Below are positions 1 to 8,144 of a stretch of 22,604 nucleotides of DNA, piece by piece. Location of the stretch: assembly GCA_002702385.1 (NCBI GenBank), contig NZZF01000021.1, positions 28,547-51,150 on the forward strand, written 5' to 3'. The stretch comes from Flavobacteriaceae bacterium (GTDB taxonomy: Bacteria > Bacteroidota > Bacteroidia > Flavobacteriales > Flavobacteriaceae). The notes beneath the pieces are model-generated. The model worked only from the letters and a program-made list of their open reading frames with translations, was not told the origin of the DNA and made no database searches. How positions within the stretch are numbered: the first letter of the stretch is position 1; each line of letters begins with the position of its first letter. Position numbers and translations under genes: made by a program.

Positions 1-36
1 ATACTATTTACAGGGAAGACTACATATTTTTATTGA

Positions 37-1044
37 GTGCTAGAAAGAAATAATAATATTTTGGATAAAATTTTCAAATTTGAAAGTATGATAAACGATA
101 ATGAATCGGTTTTTTTAGACTTAGATGAAGTTGAAGATATAATTTTATACTACTTAAATGAAGATAATTTTGATTATGCTGAAAAAGCTATTCGTTACGG
201 AATTGATCTATATCCCGAAAGCTTAAATATTATTATATTGAAATCTGAATTTCTTTTAACTACCGATAAAATAAATGAAGCAGAGAAATTAGTGACTAAG
301 TTTATTAAATCTCACAAAAACAATTCTGATTTAATTTTTCAAAAAGCAAAAATTTTAACATCAAATAAAAAATATAAACAATCGATTAAAATCCTTACTA
401 ACCTCTCCTACGATTCTCAACTTGAATTTTTTGTTAATGATTTGTTGTTTAAAAATTACATGAACATTGAAAATTACACAAATGCTATAAAATTTGGCAA
501 AAAAATTATTAGCAATAATCCTGAGGATAGAATTTGTTTTGATAAACTAATAAGCTGTTTCAAGCTCTCAAAAAGAAATTCAGAAGCTATCAAGTTTTTA
601 AATAAATTTTTAGATAAAAACCCCTACTCTACCCAAGCTTGGTATGAATTGGGAAAACTATACTTTGAACAAAAAAAGATTAAAGAAAGTAAAGCTTGTC
701 ACGATTTTGCAATAATAAGTAATGAAAATTTTTCGCCTAGTTATATTGAACTAGGAAAAATTTACGAAAAACTTGAGGATTACTCGAAAGCCATATATTA
801 TTATAAAGTAATTGATAGTCAAAATAAGTCTTCATCATTCTCTTTATACAGACTTTCAAGATGTTATGAAAAACTTGATGATTATGAAGCATCCATTAGA
901 TATTTAAATAGAATAGTTGAAGAAGATCCCTTATACGAAAAAGCGTGGATTTCAATTGCAAAATATTATCTTAGAAAGAATGATCATGATAAAGCAATTG
1001 AAAATTTGAATATGGCTTTAAATATTATTTCAAAAAATTATTAA
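37..1044 (+). CDS. Tetratricopeptide-repeat (TPR) protein
   Basis: A 335-residue soluble protein built mostly of helical TPR-like repeats. No signal peptide or membrane segment is visible. The clearest repeats fill the C-terminal half, for example AWYELGKLYFEQKKIKESKA, SPSYIELGKIYEKLEDYSKA and AWISIAKYYLRKNDHDKA. The N-terminal part has an acidic stretch (FLDLDEVEDIILYYL) that I recall from flavobacterial TPR proteins in this same gene neighbourhood. TPR proteins scaffold protein-protein contacts; the partner cannot be read from the sequence. The start is GTG at 37, because an in-frame TGA occupies 34-36. It is the first gene of a (+) operon; the next start lies 7 bases after its stop, so co-transcription with the DUF368 genes is likely. 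Family assignment is firm, specific role unknown. Confidence 0.85.
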   Translation: MLERNNNILDKIFKFESMINDNESVFLDLDEVEDIILYYLNEDNFDYAEKAIRYGIDLYPESLNIIILKSEFLLTTDKINEAEKLVTKFIKSHKNNSDLIFQKAKILTSNKKYKQSIKILTNLSYDSQLEFFVNDLLFKNYMNIENYTNAIKFGKKIISNNPEDRICFDKLISCFKLSKRNSEAIKFLNKFLDKNPYSTQAWYELGKLYFEQKKIKESKACHDFAIISNENFSPSYIELGKIYEKLEDYSKAIYYYKVIDSQNKSSSFSLYRLSRCYEKLDDYEASIRYLNRIVEEDPLYEKAWISIAKYYLRKNDHDKAIENLNMALNIISKNY

Positions 1045-1051
1045 TAACTAA

Positions 1052-1930
1052 TTGAATAAAATTAATTACTTAATCATTTACCTAAAGGGTATGGCTATGG
1101 GTATTTCAGACTTAATTCCTGGAATATCTGGTGGAACAATTGCATTAATAACTGGAGTATACAATGATTTTATAACATCTTTGAACAACTTAAATATTAA
1201 AAATATTAAGTCCATTTTTAATAGCGATATTATTTTTCAAATAAAAAAACATAAGTTTGATTTTTTGATATTCTTAGCCCTTGGTATAATCTCAAGTATT
1301 TTAATCTTTAGTAAAATTATTTCTAATTTACTTATAAATTATCCCCAAGAAATAAATTCTTTTTTTTTCGGTCTTATTCTAGCGAGTATACCATTTATAT
1401 TAAAGGGCACCAAGATTTTTACTTTAAATAACCTTGCTTTTCTAATAGGTTCAATATTAATAACATTTTATTTACTAGGACTGAACAATATTAATGGTGA
1501 AATATCTTTGATATATATATTTATATGTGGATTCTTTTGTTCATGCGCAATGATTCTTCCTGGAATTTCTGGAGCATACATATTGCTAATTTTTTCATCC
1601 TATGATTTTATTTTGGAAAAACTTAATACATTTCTGGCTGATTTTAATTTTAATGATTTTGTATGGATTGGTGTATTTATCTTAGGAATATTGACTGGAG
1701 TGTTAACATTCTCAAGATTTGTAAAATATTTACTACAAAATCATAAAAATAAAACTATACTTTCTTTGAGTGGTTTAATAATTGGATCCTTACCAAAACT
1801 TTTTCCATTTGAAATAACAGAACTGGATATTGATTCTTTAATCTCAAATTCAACTATTATTATTTGTTTTTGTTTAGGAATTTTTCTGTTAATTGGAATA
1901 AATTTTATGTCAAAAAATGAAAAACAATAG
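1052..1930 (+). CDS. DUF368 membrane protein, first copy (polyprenyl-phosphate transporter family)
   Basis: A 292-residue polytopic inner-membrane protein with about eight hydrophobic segments. Both family signatures are intact: GMAMGISDLIPGISGGT (residues 13-29) and a second inverted-repeat-like PGISGAYILL (from residue 170). DUF368 proteins (PopT in Staphylococcus) have been identified as undecaprenyl-phosphate translocases that return the lipid carrier to the cytoplasmic face for reuse in wall and surface-glycan synthesis. That function is inferred here from family membership. The start is TTG at 1052, which gives the N-terminus expected for the family; no ATG is suitably placed. The gene begins 7 bases after the TPR gene and overlaps the start of the second DUF368 copy by 14 bases, so the two are probably translationally coupled. 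Confidence 0.92.
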   Translation: MNKINYLIIYLKGMAMGISDLIPGISGGTIALITGVYNDFITSLNNLNIKNIKSIFNSDIIFQIKKHKFDFLIFLALGIISSILIFSKIISNLLINYPQEINSFFFGLILASIPFILKGTKIFTLNNLAFLIGSILITFYLLGLNNINGEISLIYIFICGFFCSCAMILPGISGAYILLIFSSYDFILEKLNTFLADFNFNDFVWIGVFILGILTGVLTFSRFVKYLLQNHKNKTILSLSGLIIGSLPKLFPFEITELDIDSLISNSTIIICFCLGIFLLIGINFMSKNEKQ

Positions 1931-2875
1931 AGATTGGAATAGTATTAATTCTTTAGAAATTTTTTTTCATGGATTAATTATGGGCACTATAAATAAACTT
2001 CCAGGAATATCAGGTGGCCTATATTCAATAGTGATTGGTTTTTATGATCATTTAATGAATTCAATAAAAAACATCAATAATAATAGTATTAAAAATTTAT
2101 TTCGTTTTGATTTTAAAAAACTGAATAATTCGATAAATGGTAAATTTCTTTTTTTCCTTTCATTAGGAATGATAATTAGTTACTTCACAACATCAAAGAT
2201 TTTAGATTTTTTTTAATAAACTATGAACTGTATGTTTGGTCTATTTTTTTTGGTCTAATCCTGGGGAGTCTTTATGTTTTAATAAAAAGAACTAATAAAA
2301 CAGACTTAAGAAAACTATTAATTCTTTTTATTGGTCTTTCTTTTGGGTTATTATTAAGTTTTTCAGAACCTATGATGGAAAATAGAGCTTTGGCATTTGT
2401 TTTCTTTTGTGGTTTTATTAGTATTTGCGGAATAACAATCCCTGGATTATCTGGAAGCTTTATACTAATACTTCTTGGTAACTACGAATTATTATTAGTT
2501 GATGCTGTAAATAGTTTTTTTGATCTTATAGCAAATATTTTTAAAAATGAAAACTACCCTATAGATAATGAACTTATCAAAATATTAATTATATTCTTTC
2601 TTGGATCTGTAGTAGGATTAATAATTCTATCAAAATTTTTAAGTTTCGTTTTAAAAAAATACCCAATTCACTTAAATCATCTTATAATTGGGTTTGTTTT
2701 GGGAACACTACCAATTGTTTGGCCGTGGAATAAAGTAGAAGCAGGTGAGGAATTACCTACTATGTTTAATAATTTTTATGGTCTAATTTTTATTTTAGCT
2801 AGCTTTATTATCATAATATTATTAAACAATAATGTTGAAAAAAAAAACATACGGTCTAATTGGGAGGAACATTGA
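1917..2875 (+). pseudogene. DUF368 membrane protein, second copy, interrupted by a frameshift at an 8-T run
   Basis: A second DUF368 gene lies directly after the first. ATG at 1917 opens a frame that ends at TAA 2214-2216 after 99 residues. The rest of the protein continues without a stop in the -1 frame from TTA 2213 (LINYELYVWSIFFG onward) to TGA at 2875. Joined, they give about 319 residues, the usual family length, including the second motif IPGLSGSFILILLG. A separate re-initiation ATG in the second frame exists at 2372, but it would lose two membrane segments. The first motif is altered: where copy one reads GISDLIPGISGGT this reads GTINKLPGISGGL, losing the Asp and the last Thr. Either the gene is decaying, it is rescued by ribosomal or transcriptional slippage at the T run, or one T is missing from the assembly. 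The 3' end overlaps aroE by 44 bases. Confidence 0.85.
2207..2216 (+). other. Candidate slippery site (T8 followed by in-frame TAA)
   Basis: Eight T residues (2207-2214) sit in the reading frame as GAT TTT TTT TAA. The heptamer T-TTT-TTT has the X-XXY-YYZ arrangement of -1 ribosomal slippery sites, and a -1 shift here avoids the stop and enters exactly the frame that carries the rest of the DUF368 protein. Polymerase slippage adding one U would do the same. I see no strong GC-rich stem-loop just downstream, which weakens the ribosomal model. A second T8 run (2244-2251) follows, within a 9-base direct repeat TTTGGTCTA (2235-2243 and 2249-2257). Confidence 0.4.
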
Positions 2876-3554
2876 TTATTCGTTCTCAAGAAATTATTTT
2901 AATACTAAGTTTAAAAAACTTCAAATTCTTGAGAATGAGTACATAAATTTTGACCTAAAAAATATTTCTGATTTTAAAAATATAAATCTTTCAAATATTT
3001 ATGGATTTAATGTTACAATTCCTTACAAAGAAGACATTATAATATTATTGGATGAAGTTTCAGATGAGGCTTCGATAATTGGTGCAGTAAATACAATTAA
3101 AATTATTGATGGTAAATTAAAAGGATACAATACAGATTATATTGGATTTTCAAAGTCATTGAAAAACAAAAAATATAATCATGCATTAATATTCGGGTCT
3201 GGCGGTGCTTGCAAAGCAATTCAGTTTAGTCTTATGAAATTAAATATAAAATTTAAAGTTGTTTCGCGTCAAAGTAGAGATGGTTGTATAAATTATGACG
3301 ATTTAGAAAAAGAAATAATTAATTCAGATCTTATAATTAACACTACCCCATTAGGAACCTATCCAAATATTAATGATAAAATACAAATCCCGTATCAGTT
3401 AATAAACAAATCACATACTTGCTATGATTTAATATATAATCCAGAAAAAAGTTCTTTTTTATTAGAATGCGAATCACATGGAGCAACTATAAAAAATGGG
3501 CTTGAAATGTTGGAATTACAAGCAGAGGCAAGTTGGGATATATGGAATAGTTGA
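2832..3554 (+). CDS. aroE: Shikimate dehydrogenase
   Basis: NADPH-dependent reduction of 3-dehydroshikimate to shikimate, the fourth step of chorismate synthesis; cytosolic. At 240 residues it is the short single-domain-pair form typical of Bacteroidota. Visible features are the substrate-site serines in YSFSR (Ser17, Ser19), catalytic Lys66 in NVTIPYKE, catalytic Asp102 in NTDYIGF, the nucleotide-binding turn FGSGGACKAI (121-130), NTTPLGTYP, and the C-terminal GLEMLELQAEASWDIW. ATG at 2832 or TTG at 2835 could start it; both give nearly the same protein. The start lies inside the end of the second DUF368 gene (44-base overlap), and both frames cross a 10-A run (2838-2847). Expression is probably coupled to the upstream operon. 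Confidence 0.96.
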   Translation: MLKKKTYGLIGRNIDYSFSRNYFNTKFKKLQILENEYINFDLKNISDFKNINLSNIYGFNVTIPYKEDIIILLDEVSDEASIIGAVNTIKIIDGKLKGYNTDYIGFSKSLKNKKYNHALIFGSGGACKAIQFSLMKLNIKFKVVSRQSRDGCINYDDLEKEIINSDLIINTTPLGTYPNINDKIQIPYQLINKSHTCYDLIYNPEKSSFLLECESHGATIKNGLEMLELQAEASWDIWNS

Positions 3555-3590
3555 TAAAAAATATTAACTTAATGTTTTAAATGTTTTTAG

Positions 3591-4988
3591 TTGAAAAGAG
3601 TTAATACAAATATTGAATTAAAAAAGAATCATGAACTCAAATTAAAATTGATTGAAGAGTTAAAAGACTTATTACAAAAAGATGACGATAATAAATCGAA
3701 GTACGAAAAATTTCTTTCATTAAGAAAAAGCTGGATATCAATTGGAAAAGTTCCAGGACATCTTGCATTCGGACTAAACAATTCTTATGATCACCAAGTA
3801 AAAGTATTTTATGATTTTATTTATTTAGACAAAGATTTTAAAGAAATAGATCAATCTAATAACAAGAAGATTAAAGAAGAAATAATAAAAGAAGCTTTAA
3901 GGATAGAAAAGTATGCTGACAAATTAAAGAGCTATAGAGAATTATTAATTTATATAAGAAAATGGAATTATCAAATTGGTCCAGTTAAAACTCAAGATGA
4001 AGAAGAACTTAATTCAAAATTTGATTCAATAATTAAAAACATAAAAGAAAATAAAAAAGATTACTTAAAAAACAGAGGAAAATTTGATGAAGAAAATCTT
4101 AAATTAAAAAAAGATTTGATTAGCAAGCTTCAGAATGCAATCAATAATCTTCCAAAAGATAAAAATAGTTGGATCAAATTGATTAATCAAGTTTCTAAAA
4201 TAAAGGAAGAATTTATAAATATTGGACCGATCAAAATATCAGAGAATAATGAAATATGGAAAGAATTTAAAGAAATAAATAGAAATTTTATAAAAGAAAA
4301 GAATTTGTTCTTTAAAGGCTTAAAAAAAGATTACTCTGTTAATATTAATAAGCAAAGTGAATTAATTAATGAACTTGAGGCCTACTCAAAAAACAAAAAA
4401 TTAGATAAAAAACATCTAATTGAAGTAAGAAATAAATTTAAATCAATTTTAAATGTTCCTTTTAAAAGAAATAAAGAGAATTGGAATAGTTTTAATGAAC
4501 TTTATAACAAATGTTTTGAGAAAATTGATTCATCAAAATCAGAAGAGTCTAAGAAAGAAAAAGAGATTTCAGACAATCAAAAAAAACTCAAAGATGATTT
4601 ATTAAAAGATTTTAGTATTGAAAAAATTGATTTAATTATTGATGAATGGAAAAAGCTAGGAAATACAAAATCACTAAAACAAACAAATGAGCTATTAAAT
4701 GGTATTGAAAAAAAACTTAAAGAACTTGAGTTAAATGATGTGGATGACAAAATATTAGAAATTAAATCAAAAATATTAAACAAAAACACAATTAATACTG
4801 AAAAATCTAAATTAAAAAAGAAGATTGATGATTATACAAAACTTATTGCTCAGCTTGAGAATAATTTAAACTTTATTAAAGGTGATTCTGAAAGTGGTAT
4901 ACTATCTAATGTTCACTCAAATATTAAGAATTATAAATCTCAAATTAAAAAACTTCAAAAGAATTTAGAATTAATTTCTAAAGTTTAG
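3591..4988 (+). CDS. DUF349 protein, short N-terminus
   Basis: A 465-residue, highly charged, Lys/Asn/Glu-rich helical protein with no membrane segment. Repeated blocks such as RKSWISIGKVPGHL, RKWNYQIGPVKTQDEEE, KEEFINIGPIKISENNEIW and RNKFKSILNVPFKRNKENW match the DUF349 pattern (W…IGPVP…W..F), about four or five copies, followed by a C-terminal coiled-coil-like region. The molecular function of DUF349 is not established. Bacteroidota relatives that I recall are longer, with an acidic N-terminal extension; here TTG at 3591 follows an in-frame TAG (3588-3590), so the extension is absent. An ATG at 3581 is in another frame and stops at once. The 3' end overlaps the convergent mazG by 18 bases. 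Confidence 0.85.
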   Translation: MKRVNTNIELKKNHELKLKLIEELKDLLQKDDDNKSKYEKFLSLRKSWISIGKVPGHLAFGLNNSYDHQVKVFYDFIYLDKDFKEIDQSNNKKIKEEIIKEALRIEKYADKLKSYRELLIYIRKWNYQIGPVKTQDEEELNSKFDSIIKNIKENKKDYLKNRGKFDEENLKLKKDLISKLQNAINNLPKDKNSWIKLINQVSKIKEEFINIGPIKISENNEIWKEFKEINRNFIKEKNLFFKGLKKDYSVNINKQSELINELEAYSKNKKLDKKHLIEVRNKFKSILNVPFKRNKENWNSFNELYNKCFEKIDSSKSEESKKEKEISDNQKKLKDDLLKDFSIEKIDLIIDEWKKLGNTKSLKQTNELLNGIEKKLKELELNDVDDKILEIKSKILNKNTINTEKSKLKKKIDDYTKLIAQLENNLNFIKGDSESGILSNVHSNIKNYKSQIKKLQKNLELISKV

Positions 4989-5747
4989 TTTCTTTACTCT
5001 ATCCCAATACATATTCATCTCATTTAAAGATAGATCTGAAATATTTTTATTTTCATTTTTTATCATCTCTTCCAAAAAATTAAATCTATTAATAAACTTA
5101 TTTGTAGAATTGTTTAAGCAAAATTCAGGATCAATTTTAAGGTGTCTAGAATAATTAATCAATGAGAACATTATATCACCAAACTCTTCCTCAATTTGTT
5201 TTTTATTTTTATTGTAAAGAGCAGTATTAAGTTCATGAATTTCTTCTTTAATCTTTTCAAAAACTTCATCAACTTTTTCCCAATCAAACCCAACACTTGA
5301 GGCTTTGTCTTGAACCCTGTAAGCTTTTGATATTGGAGGCATAGATTTAGGAACCCCAGAAAATAATCCTTTTTTATTATTTTTTGACTTAATTTTTTCC
5401 CAATTCATCTTTACTTGATCCTCAGTAATTTCTTCGATATCTCCATACACATGAGGATGTCTATCAATTAGTTTTTTTATTAAAAAATCCACTACATCAT
5501 AAAAATCAAAATATTTGTTTTCTGAGGAAATTTTTGAGTAAAAAACAATGTGTATTAAAAGATCACCTAATTCTTCTTTTATATTGTCAAAATCTTTTTT
5601 TTCAATTGCATCAATTAACTCATATGTTTCTTCAATAGTTAACCTTTTTAGGGAGTCAAATGTTTGCTTTCTGTCCCATGGGCATTTTTCCCTCAATTCA
5701 TTCATTATTTCTAATAGATTTGAAACTTTATTATCAATATTTTTCAT
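4971..5747 (-). CDS. mazG: Nucleoside triphosphate pyrophosphohydrolase MazG
   Basis: Hydrolyses (d)NTPs to NMP and pyrophosphate; a house-cleaning enzyme also linked to ppGpp and stress control in some bacteria. At 258 residues it is the long, two-domain form. Each domain shows the Mg-binding ExxE…ExxD helix pair: EETYE and EELGD (Glu40/Glu43, Glu59/Asp62) in the first, and EEIHE and EEEFGD (Glu169/Glu172, Glu188/Asp191) in the second. The opening CPWDRKQTFDSLKRLTIEE and the central DRHPHVYGD and AYRVQDKASSVGFDW are family hallmarks. ATG at 5747 shares one base with the stop of def (TAATG), so it is the last gene of a coupled ruvX–def–mazG unit. Confidence 0.96.
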   Translation of the reverse strand: MKNIDNKVSNLLEIMNELREKCPWDRKQTFDSLKRLTIEETYELIDAIEKKDFDNIKEELGDLLIHIVFYSKISSENKYFDFYDVVDFLIKKLIDRHPHVYGDIEEITEDQVKMNWEKIKSKNNKKGLFSGVPKSMPPISKAYRVQDKASSVGFDWEKVDEVFEKIKEEIHELNTALYNKNKKQIEEEFGDIMFSLINYSRHLKIDPEFCLNNSTNKFINRFNFLEEMIKNENKNISDLSLNEMNMYWDRVKKLNFRN

Positions 5748-6310
5748 TATTTATTAAATAACATTTTATAATTTGAATTTATATTTCCTTTTGAAATTTT
5801 TGATAATTTTTTTTCAATTATTTTTCTTTTAAATGGTGAAATTTTATCAGTAAATAATATTCCTTGGATGTGATCGTATTCATGCTGAATTACTCTTGAA
5901 AGTATTCCATTAAACTCTTTAATATGAAGATTAAAATTTTCATCATAAAATTTAATTTTAATTGATTCAGGTCTTTTAACATCCCCTCTGATATCTGGAA
6001 TACTTAAACAACCTTCGTTGAATGAAGAAATATTCTCAGATTTATCAATAATTTTAGGATTAATGAAGACGTGTTTTTTGAAATCTTCATTGAGTAAAGT
6101 TTCATCAGGGTCAATTAATGGATGTGCATCAATTATGAATAATCGAATGGATAATCCAATTTGAGGTGCAGCAAGACCAACTCCCTCAGCGTTATACATA
6201 GTTTGCCACATATCTTCAATCAAATTATTTAAATCGGAATGATCCTTATTTATTTCGATACATTTTTTTCTCAATGTTGAGTGTCCATATGCTACAATTG
6301 GTAATATCAT
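5747..6310 (-). CDS. def: Peptide deformylase
   Basis: Removes the formyl group from the N-terminal methionine of new proteins, using a bound metal. All three family motifs are present: GVGLAAPQIG (residues 43-52), EGCLSIP with the metal ligand Cys101, and QHEYDHIQG with ligands His143 and His147 and catalytic Glu144. Length 187 is normal. The insert HPLIDPDETLLNEDFKKHVFIN between motifs I and II resembles Bacteroidota deformylases. It overlaps ruvX by four bases (ATGA) upstream and mazG by one base downstream, so translation of the three is probably coupled. Confidence 0.97.
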   Translation of the reverse strand: MILPIVAYGHSTLRKKCIEINKDHSDLNNLIEDMWQTMYNAEGVGLAAPQIGLSIRLFIIDAHPLIDPDETLLNEDFKKHVFINPKIIDKSENISSFNEGCLSIPDIRGDVKRPESIKIKFYDENFNLHIKEFNGILSRVIQHEYDHIQGILFTDKISPFKRKIIEKKLSKISKGNINSNYKMLFNK

Positions 6311-6717
6311 TTTCTTTCTAAATATGATTGTAATATCAAAGATGCACTTACTTTATCTAAATTTTCTTTTTTCCTTCTTATTTTTTGTTTAACTGAATAA
6401 ATATTTAAATAGTTCCTTGCAATTTTGGAAGTAAAACGTTCATCAACTCGTTCAATTTGAATTTCTGGAAGTTGAGTCTTTACTTTTTGAATGAATTCTT
6501 TAATATTTTCTTCAATATCAAATAATTTATTTTTGAGATTTAATGGCAAACCGATAACTATTATTGAAATTTTTTCTTTCTTATTTAAATCTAATAAATA
6601 GTTCATTAGATTTTTTGTCTCAATTGTTTCAAGTGGTGAAGCAATAATACCCAAAGGATCTGAAATTGCTAATCCAGTTCTTTTTAATCCATAATCAATT
6701 CCTAGAGCTCTTTTCAC
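6307..6717 (-). CDS. ruvX: Holliday-junction-resolvase-like protein RuvX/YqgF
   Basis: An RNase H-fold nuclease. Members are implicated in 16S rRNA 5' maturation and related RNA/DNA processing. It has 136 residues, the standard size. Visible are the first strand with its catalytic Asp (RALGIDYGLKRTGLAISD, Asp8), VIGLPLN, VDERFTSKIA (Asp92/Glu93) and the closing DKVSASLILQSYL (Asp121). The start is GTG at 6717; the protein then begins MKRALGID as usual for the family. It is the first gene of the (-) unit and is divergent from dapD with 79 bases between. Confidence 0.94.
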   Translation of the reverse strand: MKRALGIDYGLKRTGLAISDPLGIIASPLETIETKNLMNYLLDLNKKEKISIIVIGLPLNLKNKLFDIEENIKEFIQKVKTQLPEIQIERVDERFTSKIARNYLNIYSVKQKIRRKKENLDKVSASLILQSYLERK

Positions 6718-6774
6718 TCTGCTAAATTATAGATTAATTATTACGATTTAAAAAATAAATTCATACTTAAAAAT

Positions 6775-6782
6775 TATATTTG
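6775..6782 (+). promoter_or_regulatory. Candidate -7 promoter element for dapD
   Basis: TATATTTG matches the Bacteroidota -7 consensus TAnnTTTG exactly and ends 14 bases before the dapD ATG, so the transcript leader would be very short. No TTTG -33 box is seen at the usual 19-21-base spacing, so this is a half-match only. Confidence 0.35.
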
Positions 6783-6796
6783 TAAAAAAGTATAGA

Positions 6797-7603
6797 ATGA
6801 GAGATATAATTGAAGCTGCATGGGATAATAGAGAATTGTTAGATAAAACTAAAACTCAAGAAGCCATTAAAAATGTAATTAGCCTTTTAGATAATGGTAA
6901 ATTAAGAGTTGCTGAAAAAATTAATGATCAATGGAAAGTTAATGATTGGGTAAAAAAAGCTGTTATTCTTTTCTTTCCAATTTCTAAGATGGAGAGTATT
7001 GAGATTGGCCCCTTTGAATTTCATGATAAAATTCCTCTTAAAAATAATTATAAAGAAAAAGGTGTTAGAGTTGTTCCGCATGCAATTTCAAGATATGGTT
7101 CTTTCATTGAGAAAGGTGTTGTTTTAATGCCTTCTTATGTAAATATAGGTGCTTATGTAGATTCTGGAACCATGGTTGACACGTGGGCAACAGTAGGAAG
7201 TTGCGCCCAAATTGGAAAAAACGTTCATTTAAGTGGTGGTGTAGGAATTGGAGGTGTTTTGGAACCTGTTCAAGCTGCTCCAGTTATTATTGAAGATGAT
7301 GCATTCATTGGATCAAGATGTATAATTGTAGAAGGTGTTAAAATTGAAAAAGAAGCAGTTTTAGGTGCAAACGTAGTTTTAACCTCATCAACAAAAATTA
7401 TTGATGTTAGTGGTGATAAACCAATATACCTGAAAGGATATATTCCATCAAAATCTGTAGTAATACCTGGAACTGTCCCAAAAAATTTTAATTCTGGTAC
7501 ATTTAATGTTCCTTGTGCTTTGATTATTGGAAAAAGGAAAGAAAGTACTAATAAAAAAACATCACTTAATGATGCTTTAAGAGAATTCAATGTTTCAGTT
7601 TAA
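6797..7603 (+). CDS. dapD: 2,3,4,5-tetrahydropyridine-2,6-dicarboxylate N-succinyltransferase
   Basis: Transfers succinyl from succinyl-CoA to tetrahydrodipicolinate in the succinylase branch of diaminopimelate/lysine synthesis. At 268 residues it is close to the usual 270-275. After the helical N-terminal domain (MRDIIEAAWDNRELL) comes a left-handed beta-helix made of hexapeptide repeats from about residue 100 to 205, with typical stretches SYVNIGAYVDSGTMVDTWA, GGVGIGGVLEP, and DDAFIGSRCIIVEGV. The C-terminal PGTVPKN is also characteristic. ATG at 6797 is preceded by a TAnnTTTG -7 box. It leads a (+) unit; its last 14 bases overlap the next gene. lysA at 15527 encodes the final step of the same pathway. 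Confidence 0.97.
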   Translation: MRDIIEAAWDNRELLDKTKTQEAIKNVISLLDNGKLRVAEKINDQWKVNDWVKKAVILFFPISKMESIEIGPFEFHDKIPLKNNYKEKGVRVVPHAISRYGSFIEKGVVLMPSYVNIGAYVDSGTMVDTWATVGSCAQIGKNVHLSGGVGIGGVLEPVQAAPVIIEDDAFIGSRCIIVEGVKIEKEAVLGANVVLTSSTKIIDVSGDKPIYLKGYIPSKSVVIPGTVPKNFNSGTFNVPCALIIGKRKESTNKKTSLNDALREFNVSV

Positions 7604-8144
7604 ATTTCTAAATGAATTAGATGACTGCTTAAAAACTATTAATGATGGTGGAATAATTCTTTATCCAACAGATACTGTATATGGACTTGGTGGTAATGCA
7701 AATGACACTAATGTAACTAGAAAAATAAATCAGATAAAAAAAAGAAAATTAAATCAACCACTTATTCATCTTATGAGTGATATCGAAATGGTTAGCTGTT
7801 ATGTTAAAAACATTTCTAAAACTGCACTAGAATTTTTAAGTGATTCTAATCCTACAACTGTAATTTTTTCAAACACAAATAGTAAAAATACAAATCTAAG
7901 TTCCATAGCAATTAGAATACCCTCAGATGATTTTTGTCTAAGACTTATTAAAGAGTTAAAATATCCGCTATCTTCTACCTCAGCTAATATGCATGGATTT
8001 GAAGTTCCTAATTGCTTAGAAAAGATTGATAAATTTATTAAAGACAATGTCGATCATATTGTTAGAACCTCAAAAATATTTAATAATAAACCCTCAAGAA
8101 TCATTAAAATGATTGGGGATAATGAATTTAAAGTCATTAGATAA
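7590..8144 (+). CDS. tsaC: L-threonylcarbamoyladenylate synthase (YrdC/Sua5 family)
   Basis: Makes threonylcarbamoyl-AMP from Thr, bicarbonate and ATP, the first step of the t6A37 modification of ANN-decoding tRNAs. It has 184 residues, a single YrdC domain without the extra C-terminal Sua5 domain. Motifs are the nucleotide-binding PTDTVYGLGGNA (26-37), IKKRKLNQPLIHL (a variant of the KxR…PL motif), SIAIRIPSD and the closing SSTSAN (128-133). ATG at 7590 overlaps dapD by 14 bases, and the stop abuts the cca ATG directly (TAAATG). A YrdC-only protein could be TsaC- or YciO-like; the intact motifs favour the former. Confidence 0.9.
   Translation: MFQFKFLNELDDCLKTINDGGIILYPTDTVYGLGGNANDTNVTRKINQIKKRKLNQPLIHLMSDIEMVSCYVKNISKTALEFLSDSNPTTVIFSNTNSKNTNLSSIAIRIPSDDFCLRLIKELKYPLSSTSANMHGFEVPNCLEKIDKFIKDNVDHIVRTSKIFNNKPSRIIKMIGDNEFKVIR

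Noticed and set aside
3..53. Possible 3' end of an upstream gene (frame reading …REDYIFLLSARKK then TAA)
   Set aside because: All three forward frames are open to short tails at the edge, and 16 residues are too few to recognise a family or choose between frames.
2235..2257. 9-base direct repeat TTTGGTCTA flanking a T-rich segment
   Set aside because: Both copies are explained as coding sequence in an AT-rich membrane protein; too short to be a meaningful repeat element.
2372..2875. Independent small membrane protein starting at ATG 2372
   Set aside because: The same frame is open back to 2213 with clear DUF368 sequence, so this is the second half of a frameshifted gene, not a separate one.
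6307..6717. RuvX as evidence of a Holliday-junction or mobile recombination module
   Set aside because: The gene is a universal housekeeping YqgF family member in a coupled unit with def and mazG; nothing around it suggests mobility.
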